Shown here piece by piece: positions 6,719 through 10,572 of a stretch of 10,572 nt of DNA. A model generated the notes under the pieces. It had not been told where the DNA came from and searched no databases. It worked only from the letters and a program-made list of their open reading frames with translations. The position numbers and the translations under genes are program-made. The stretch lies in the NCBI GenBank assembly GCA_041477815.1, contig JBGOUV010000244.1, positions 1-10,572 on the forward strand, in the 5' to 3' direction. The stretch's first letter is position 1. The number at the start of each line of letters is the position of its first letter. Source of the DNA: JBGOUV01 sp041477815. Lineage in GTDB: Bacteria > Acidobacteriota > Terriglobia > Bryobacterales > JACQDG01.

Positions 6719-8077
6719 TCAAGGACTCGGAGGGGAAGAAGCATTACGTTTGGTAGGCAGCGAGCGGTACAGGACGGCGCCGAAGATCATGGTTGCCAGG
6801 CCCCAGCCGGACTCCTTGGGCTGGTACAGCACAGCGTTGATCAGGGCCCAGGCGCTGCCGGCGACGTAAACGGCGGGGATCAGGGGAAACAGGAAATTGA
6901 GGGCGGGGAGCTGTTGCCAGCCGGGGCGGCGGCGCAGGCGGAACAGGCCGATGACGGCCATCATGGTGAACAGCCACAGGGTGAAGCCGACGTAGCCGAC
7001 CAGGCTGCGGAAGGTTCCGAAGACGATCATCAGGCAGCAGCAGAGGCCTTGGGCGAGAATGGCAACCCAAGGCGTATGGAAGCGGGGATGGACGCGCTGG
7101 GCTACGCGGAAGAAGGCGCCATCATTGGCCATGGCGTAGTAGACGCGGGGTCCGATGATGGTCATGGCGTTGACGGTGGAGAGGAGCGAGAAGGCCATGA
7201 GTCCGCTGAAGGCGCCGGCGACGGCGGGTCCGAAGAGGCCTTGGGCGGCCTGGGCGCCGACCCGGACCACGCCCTGGATGGATTTCAGGGGCAGGGCGTA
7301 GACGAAGACCAGGTTGAGCAAGGCGTACACGCAGGCCACCAGGATGGTGCCGAGGAGCAGGGCGCGGGGGAGGGTGCGGCGGGGTTCGCGGATCTCTTCG
7401 GCGACGTAGGTGGCGGCATTCCAGCCGGAGTAGGAGAAATAGACCAGGACGAGGCTGAGGAGAATCTGGACGGGGAGGGAATGGGACGAGGCCGGGGGAG
7501 ACGTGAGGGAGAAGTGCGTCCAGTCGCCGTGGCCGGCCACGAAGCCCAGGACGATGAAGGCCAGGATGACCAGAACCTTGATGGACGTGAGGACGTTCTG
7601 GAGGCGGGCTACGCGGAGGAGGCCGACCACGTTCAGGAGGGTGAAAAACGCCACGACCAGGCAGGCAATGAGGAGGCCGAGCGGGGAGGCATTGCCGGCG
7701 GTGGGGGCGAGCGAGGGGAAGAAATAGCCGAGGTACTCGACAATGGCCAGGGCGCCGGCGGCGATGGGGGCGGAGAAGCCGGCGAAAAAGGACACCCAGC
7801 CGGTCAGGAATCCCCAGAGGGAGCCGAAGGATTCGGTGAGGTACACGTATTCGCCGCCGGAACGGGGGAAATTGATGCCCAGCTCGGAATAGCAGAGGGC
7901 GCCGGCGAGGGCCAGGAGCGCGCCGATGAACCAGATGCCCACCACCCACCAGGGAGAGCCGAGGTTGGAGGCGATGAACCCGGTCATCGTAAAGACGCCG
8001 GTGCCGATCATGTTGGACACCACGATGGCGGTGGCGCTGAACAGGCCGAGCTGGCGCAACAATTTGGGTTGCGACAT
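6719..8077 (-). CDS. APC-superfamily amino acid permease
   Basis: This is an inner-membrane secondary transporter for amino acids, of 452 residues with about 12 hydrophobic segments as expected. The first membrane helix carries the substrate-binding break IGTGVF (residues 24-29 from this start), followed by CYSELGINFPRSGGEYVYL, the typical second and third helix signature. FSYSGWNAATYVAEEIREP in the sixth-helix region matches LAT/SLC7-like and related bacterial permeases. Substrate specificity cannot be assigned. I chose the ATG at 8077 because MSQPKLLRQLGLFSAT is the usual short N-terminus; a GTG at 8095 would add six residues. Neither has a Shine-Dalgarno; TTCAAT at 8102-8097 could be a -10. 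It converges with metH and diverges from the methyltransferase gene, 41 bases away. A link to methionine uptake is only a guess from position. Confidence 0.93.
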   Translation of the reverse strand: MSQPKLLRQLGLFSATAIVVSNMIGTGVFTMTGFIASNLGSPWWVVGIWFIGALLALAGALCYSELGINFPRSGGEYVYLTESFGSLWGFLTGWVSFFAGFSAPIAAGALAIVEYLGYFFPSLAPTAGNASPLGLLIACLVVAFFTLLNVVGLLRVARLQNVLTSIKVLVILAFIVLGFVAGHGDWTHFSLTSPPASSHSLPVQILLSLVLVYFSYSGWNAATYVAEEIREPRRTLPRALLLGTILVACVYALLNLVFVYALPLKSIQGVVRVGAQAAQGLFGPAVAGAFSGLMAFSLLSTVNAMTIIGPRVYYAMANDGAFFRVAQRVHPRFHTPWVAILAQGLCCCLMIVFGTFRSLVGYVGFTLWLFTMMAVIGLFRLRRRPGWQQLPALNFLFPLIPAVYVAGSAWALINAVLYQPKESGWGLATMIFGAVLYRSLPTKRNASSPPSP

Positions 8078-8118
8078 AAACGGTGAAGGTAGCACAATTG
8101 AATAGTGGGGACCAGGAA

Positions 8119-8796
8119 ATGGTGGCGCTGGTGTTTTCGATAGGAATTGTTTGGGCGGCCGATCCGTACCAGAAGCTGCGGGAGGGGATGGTCCGGGAGC
8201 AGATCGAAGCCCGCGGGGTACGGAGGCGCGAGGTATTGGAGGCGATGCGCCTGGTGCCGCGGCACCTGTTTGTGCCGGGAAATCCGGCGGCGGAGGCCTA
8301 CGGAGATCACCCCTGGCCGATCGGCTATGGGCAGACTATCTCGCAGCCGTATATAGTAGCGTTCATGAGCGAGCTGCTGGAGGCGGGGAAGGCGGACCGG
8401 GTACTGGAAATTGGTACGGGGTCGGGGTATCAGGCGGCGGTGTTGTCGCGGCTGGCGGGGTCGGTGTACTCCATCGAGATCGTGCCGCCGCTGGGCGAGC
8501 GGTCGGCGAAGCTGTTGAAGAGCCTGGGGTACGGCAACGTCGAGGTGAGGATTGGGAATGGGTACCTGGGGTGGCCGGAGAAAGCGCCGTTCGACCGGAT
8601 TATTCTGACGGCGGCGCCGCCTGAGATTCCGCAGGCGCTGGTGGAGCAGTTGAAAGCGGGTGGGAAGCTGGTGGCGCCGGTGGGGGAGTGGAGCTGGGGA
8701 CAGGATTTGGTGGTGCTGGAGAAATCGGCGGCGGGGAAGGTGACCACCAGGAGAGTACTGCCGGTGAGGTTCGTCCCGATGGTGAACCGGGACTAA
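8119..8796 (+). CDS. pcm: Protein-L-isoaspartate O-methyltransferase, probably exported
   Basis: The enzyme uses AdoMet to methylate isoaspartyl residues in aged proteins, starting their repair. Features from the start at 8119: REGMVREQIEARGV at 21-34, VPRHLFVP at 46-53, GDHPWPIGYGQTISQPYIVA at 62-81 (the family's substrate loop), and AdoMet motif I VLEIGTGSGYQAAVLS at 95-110, with an acidic residue (SIE) at 118-120. RFVPM near the end is also typical. The total of 225 residues is normal. The N-terminus MVALVFSIGIVWA followed by ADPYQ looks like a short signal peptide with an AxA-like cleavage site, although no basic residue precedes it; a GTG at 8083 would add MKVAQLNSGDQE. Neither start has an ideal Shine-Dalgarno. 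Third codon positions are about 70 percent G in 44 codons I counted near 8401-8532. Its stop overlaps the stop of the convergent VWA gene. Confidence 0.92.
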   Translation: MVALVFSIGIVWAADPYQKLREGMVREQIEARGVRRREVLEAMRLVPRHLFVPGNPAAEAYGDHPWPIGYGQTISQPYIVAFMSELLEAGKADRVLEIGTGSGYQAAVLSRLAGSVYSIEIVPPLGERSAKLLKSLGYGNVEVRIGNGYLGWPEKAPFDRIILTAAPPEIPQALVEQLKAGGKLVAPVGEWSWGQDLVVLEKSAAGKVTTRRVLPVRFVPMVNRD

Positions 8797-9800
8797 CCGC
8801 CCCGGGCGTAGTAGCCTTGGCGGGCTTGCACCTTTAAGTCGCGGTTCTTGGTGGTGATGCGGATCCTTCGGAACCCGTTGTCTTTGCGCCCGGTGGGCGT
8901 GTATCCCACCGAATACTGGCTGCGCAACTCCTCCTGGAGCTCCTGGTAGATGGTTCGGAGGGGTTTCTTCTTGGACACCTCGAACATCCGCCCGCCCGTC
9001 TCCTCGGCCAGTTTCCGCAGGGAAGAGCCGCTCCCAAACCCGCCTATCATCCCGGCGCCGCCGGACCGGTAGTAGAACTCCCGATCCAGGTACAAAACCG
9101 CGTAAATGATGACATCCGACTTATGGGCGGCTGCAACCGCCTGTTTCGACGTCATCTGGCTCCCGAAGTCGTTGCCGTCGGTGATCAGCACCAGCGCCTT
9201 GCGACCCACCTGGCGCTTCAGCACGTCGTCGGCCCCCAGATAGACAGCGTCGTACAGCAGCGTCCCGCGCGGTTTGCTGGCCGTCGGCACCGGCCCGCCG
9301 CCGAACCCGCCTCCCCCGCCGTTTACCCGGAGCTTCTCCAGCCCCGCCCGCAGCAGCTTCGGTGAGTCGGTCAGGTCCTGCAGCATGTCGACATTGACGT
9401 CGAAGCTGATCAGGAACGCCTGGTCCTTTCGCAACCGCAGGATCTCGCGGAGGAATAGCGAGGAAGCGTCGCGCTCCTGCTCGATCAGGTTTCCCTGGCT
9501 GACGCTGGTATCGACCAGCAACCCCACGGTGAGGGGCAGATCCGTCAGCCGCGAGAAATACTTGATGGTCTGCGGCTGGCCTTCCTCTTCCACGGTGATG
9601 TCGCTCTTTTCCAGGGTCGTCACCAGTCCGCCTTGCTTGTTCCGAACCGTGAAGAACACGTTGACCACGTCCACGTCGACGGAAATGGTCGGCAACTCTT
9701 CCGGCTTCTGCGGCTGCTGGGGCGCTCCCGCCAGTAACGCTGCGATCAGAGCGAGCGTCCCAAGAAGGCGAGGTATTGGATATTCTGGTGAAAGCGGCAT
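8793..9800 (-). CDS. VWA-domain protein (VWFA-related Acidobacterial type), intact metal site
   Basis: This is an exported von Willebrand factor A-domain protein of 335 residues, of the type widespread in Acidobacteria; its biological role is unknown. A hydrophobic segment LLGTLALIAALLAGA (12-26) is a signal peptide or lipid-free anchor. A small beta domain follows (VVNVFFTVRNKQGGLVTTLE, 45-64, then KSDITVEEEG). The VWA domain starts at LTVGLLVDTSVSQG. The MIDAS is complete: Asp97, Ser99 and Ser101 (DTSVS), Thr180 (GTLLYDA) and Asp208 (ITDGND). A glycine-rich insertion sits before Thr180 (NGGGGGFGGG, 160-169) and another at 246-259. The C-terminus YSVGYTPTGRKDNGFRRIRI is family-like. The ATG at 9800 is chosen; one at 9821 would add MNRAELL. 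The frame continues upstream only as antisense of the next gene. Stop and start both overlap neighbours. Confidence 0.9.
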   Translation of the reverse strand: MPLSPEYPIPRLLGTLALIAALLAGAPQQPQKPEELPTISVDVDVVNVFFTVRNKQGGLVTTLEKSDITVEEEGQPQTIKYFSRLTDLPLTVGLLVDTSVSQGNLIEQERDASSLFLREILRLRKDQAFLISFDVNVDMLQDLTDSPKLLRAGLEKLRVNGGGGGFGGGPVPTASKPRGTLLYDAVYLGADDVLKRQVGRKALVLITDGNDFGSQMTSKQAVAAAHKSDVIIYAVLYLDREFYYRSGGAGMIGGFGSGSSLRKLAEETGGRMFEVSKKKPLRTIYQELQEELRSQYSVGYTPTGRKDNGFRRIRITTKNRDLKVQARQGYYARGG

Positions 9801-10572
9801 GAGAAGCTCTGCTCTATTCATTCTAGCAATCCTGGCGGCTTCTGCCCCGGGACAGGAGAAAGCGCCGGTATTTCGGGGCGGGATCGAACAGGTGGTGGTC
9901 CCGGTGACGGTCAAGGACGCCCAGGGGAACCTGGTGAGCGGCCTGGAGGCCAGAGACTTCCGCCTGCTCGAAGACGGCGTGGAGCAAAAGATCACCGGTT
10001 TCAGCTCCGACCCCGCCCCGCTGTCGGCCGCGGTCCTGATCGACGCCGCTCTCAGCCGTCCCACGGCCTCGCGTCTCCGCGACACCTTTCCCAGCCTGGT
10101 GGAGGCGTTCAGCGAGTTCGACGAGGTGGGGGTTTTTTCCTTCGATAGCGGCTTTCGGGCCGTAATCGGCTTCACCGACGACAAAGAACGCCTTCTGACC
10201 GCTCTCCGCCAGATGGACATGGGCGCTGAATACTCCCAGCCCGGCGAAGGCATGGGAGGGGGCGCGCCCCGCATCAACCGCGTGCCGGCCAGCGGCCCTC
10301 CCGCCGGCAACAGCAACACGGTCCGCCCGCAGCCCAACAAGAACATCGACGACGCCGTGATGGCCACCCTGCGCCTGCTCGCGTCGCGGGACGCCCAGCG
10401 CCGCAAGATGATTCTGCTCCTCTCCGACGGCCTCAATTCCGCCCGCAACAAGGTGCTGCCGGCCGACCTGCTCACCACCCTGCGCAAGAGCGGCGTCATC
10501 GTCCAGACCCTGGGTCTGGACGACGCCAAGTTCTCCCGCAACGCCAGTTCCCTCGCCCGCTTCGGTCCCCCC
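9799..10572 (+). CDS. VWA-domain protein (VWFA-related Acidobacterial type), C-terminus beyond the window
   Basis: The frame is open to the right edge (258 residues visible). MRSSALFILAILAASAPGQ is a clear signal peptide with a basic n-region, which fixes the start. A beta domain follows (VVVPVTVKDAQGNLVSGLE, 32-50, then DFRLLEDGVEQKITGFS), with the same order as in the divergent gene. The VWA domain begins at LSAAVLIDAALS. Its metal site looks degenerate: Asp82 and Ser86 are kept but the middle Ser is Ala84, and the usual Thr before the DAV helix is absent (NIDDAV). The second Asp is present (LLLSDG, Asp210). A Gly/Pro-rich insertion (about 148-181) occupies the same place as the glycine insertion of its neighbour. 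The two proteins are probably distant paralogues. No strong Shine-Dalgarno is seen; TATTCT at 9781-9786 could be a -10 within the neighbour's coding region. Confidence 0.88.
   Translation, partial: MRSSALFILAILAASAPGQEKAPVFRGGIEQVVVPVTVKDAQGNLVSGLEARDFRLLEDGVEQKITGFSSDPAPLSAAVLIDAALSRPTASRLRDTFPSLVEAFSEFDEVGVFSFDSGFRAVIGFTDDKERLLTALRQMDMGAEYSQPGEGMGGGAPRINRVPASGPPAGNSNTVRPQPNKNIDDAVMATLRLLASRDAQRRKMILLLSDGLNSARNKVLPADLLTTLRKSGVIVQTLGLDDAKFSRNASSLARFGPP
9820..9825 (-). promoter_or_regulatory. Possible -10 for the minus-strand VWA gene, inside the plus-strand VWA gene
   Basis: On the minus strand TAGAAT, the same hexamer as before metH, would start transcription near 9813 and leave a 13-base leader before ATG 9800. 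This would exclude the upstream ATG at 9821. No good -35 is seen, so the call is weak. Confidence 0.25.

Noticed and set aside
6637..6756. Short plus frame with protein-like sequence (LEVVGLGMLADLILILAGEF...)
   Set aside because: About 39 codons, no start with a ribosome binding site at its head, overlaps the permease 3' end, and I recognise no family. It could be a gene remnant, but the support is too thin.
6707..8086. 459-codon open frame antisense to the permease
   Set aside because: The minus frame is a clear 12-segment transporter; the plus translation is Gly/Glu/Asp-rich low-complexity sequence, a typical GC shadow.
9768..9780. 13-base sequence GCGAGGTATTGGA shared with 8228-8240
   Set aside because: Both copies lie in unrelated coding sequence with no common flanks; most likely coincidence.
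9801..10541. N-terminal extension of the minus-strand VWA frame up to 10541
   Set aside because: It is antisense to the plus-strand VWA gene, is Arg/Ser-rich without domains, and would place a signal peptide in mid-protein.

Overview
The window looks like part of an acidobacterial chromosome, probably from the Solibacter/Bryobacter side of the phylum. This rests on gene content and not on any search. The sequence is GC-rich. It carries an Oar-like TonB-dependent receptor with a carboxypeptidase-regulatory N-domain and the 'EMPLNGRN' signature. It also carries two signal-peptide proteins of the 'VWFA-related Acidobacterial domain' type, and a secreted-looking isoaspartyl methyltransferase. The genes are mostly housekeeping or envelope functions. 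I see no phage, insertion sequence, CRISPR array, tRNA or rRNA.

Layout, left to right. (1) 1-1117, minus: N-terminal part of a TonB-dependent receptor, running off the left edge. (2) 1147-1990, plus: a DinB-fold protein gene broken by a one-base frameshift near 1539, then a frataxin (cyaY) gene whose start overlaps the dinB stop. (3) 1997-2250, minus: a very short transcription unit with a promoter, a leader hairpin, a strong ribosome binding site, a 17-codon ORF encoding four AKKx repeats, and a terminator. (4) 2244-3080, minus: a YihY/BrkB-family membrane protein. (5) 3143-6601, plus: full-length cobalamin-dependent methionine synthase (metH), divergent from brkB across a 62-base gap. (6) 6719-8077, minus: an APC-superfamily amino-acid permease, convergent with metH. 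(7) 8119-8796, plus: protein-L-isoaspartate O-methyltransferase with a probable signal peptide. (8) 8793-9800, minus, and 9799 to the right edge, plus: two divergent VWA-domain proteins whose start codons share a CATG.

There is no obvious single pathway. MetH supplies methionine and hence AdoMet, which the isoaspartyl methyltransferase consumes, but the genes are not one operon. Several junctions are extremely tight: ATGA between dinB and cyaY, CTAA between pcm and the first VWA gene, and CATG between the two VWA genes. The brkB/metH gap carries a -10-like hexamer exactly six bases before each start codon, so both messages may be leaderless.

The most unusual item is the 17-residue lysine-rich mini-gene at 2067-2120, which has a full set of its own expression signals. 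Other points worth checking are the dinB frameshift, a REP-like palindrome inside the metH interdomain linker, the head-to-head start overlap of the VWA pair, and the degenerate metal site in the second VWA protein. Two long antisense ORFs, opposite metH and opposite the permease, are codon-bias shadows and are not listed as genes.
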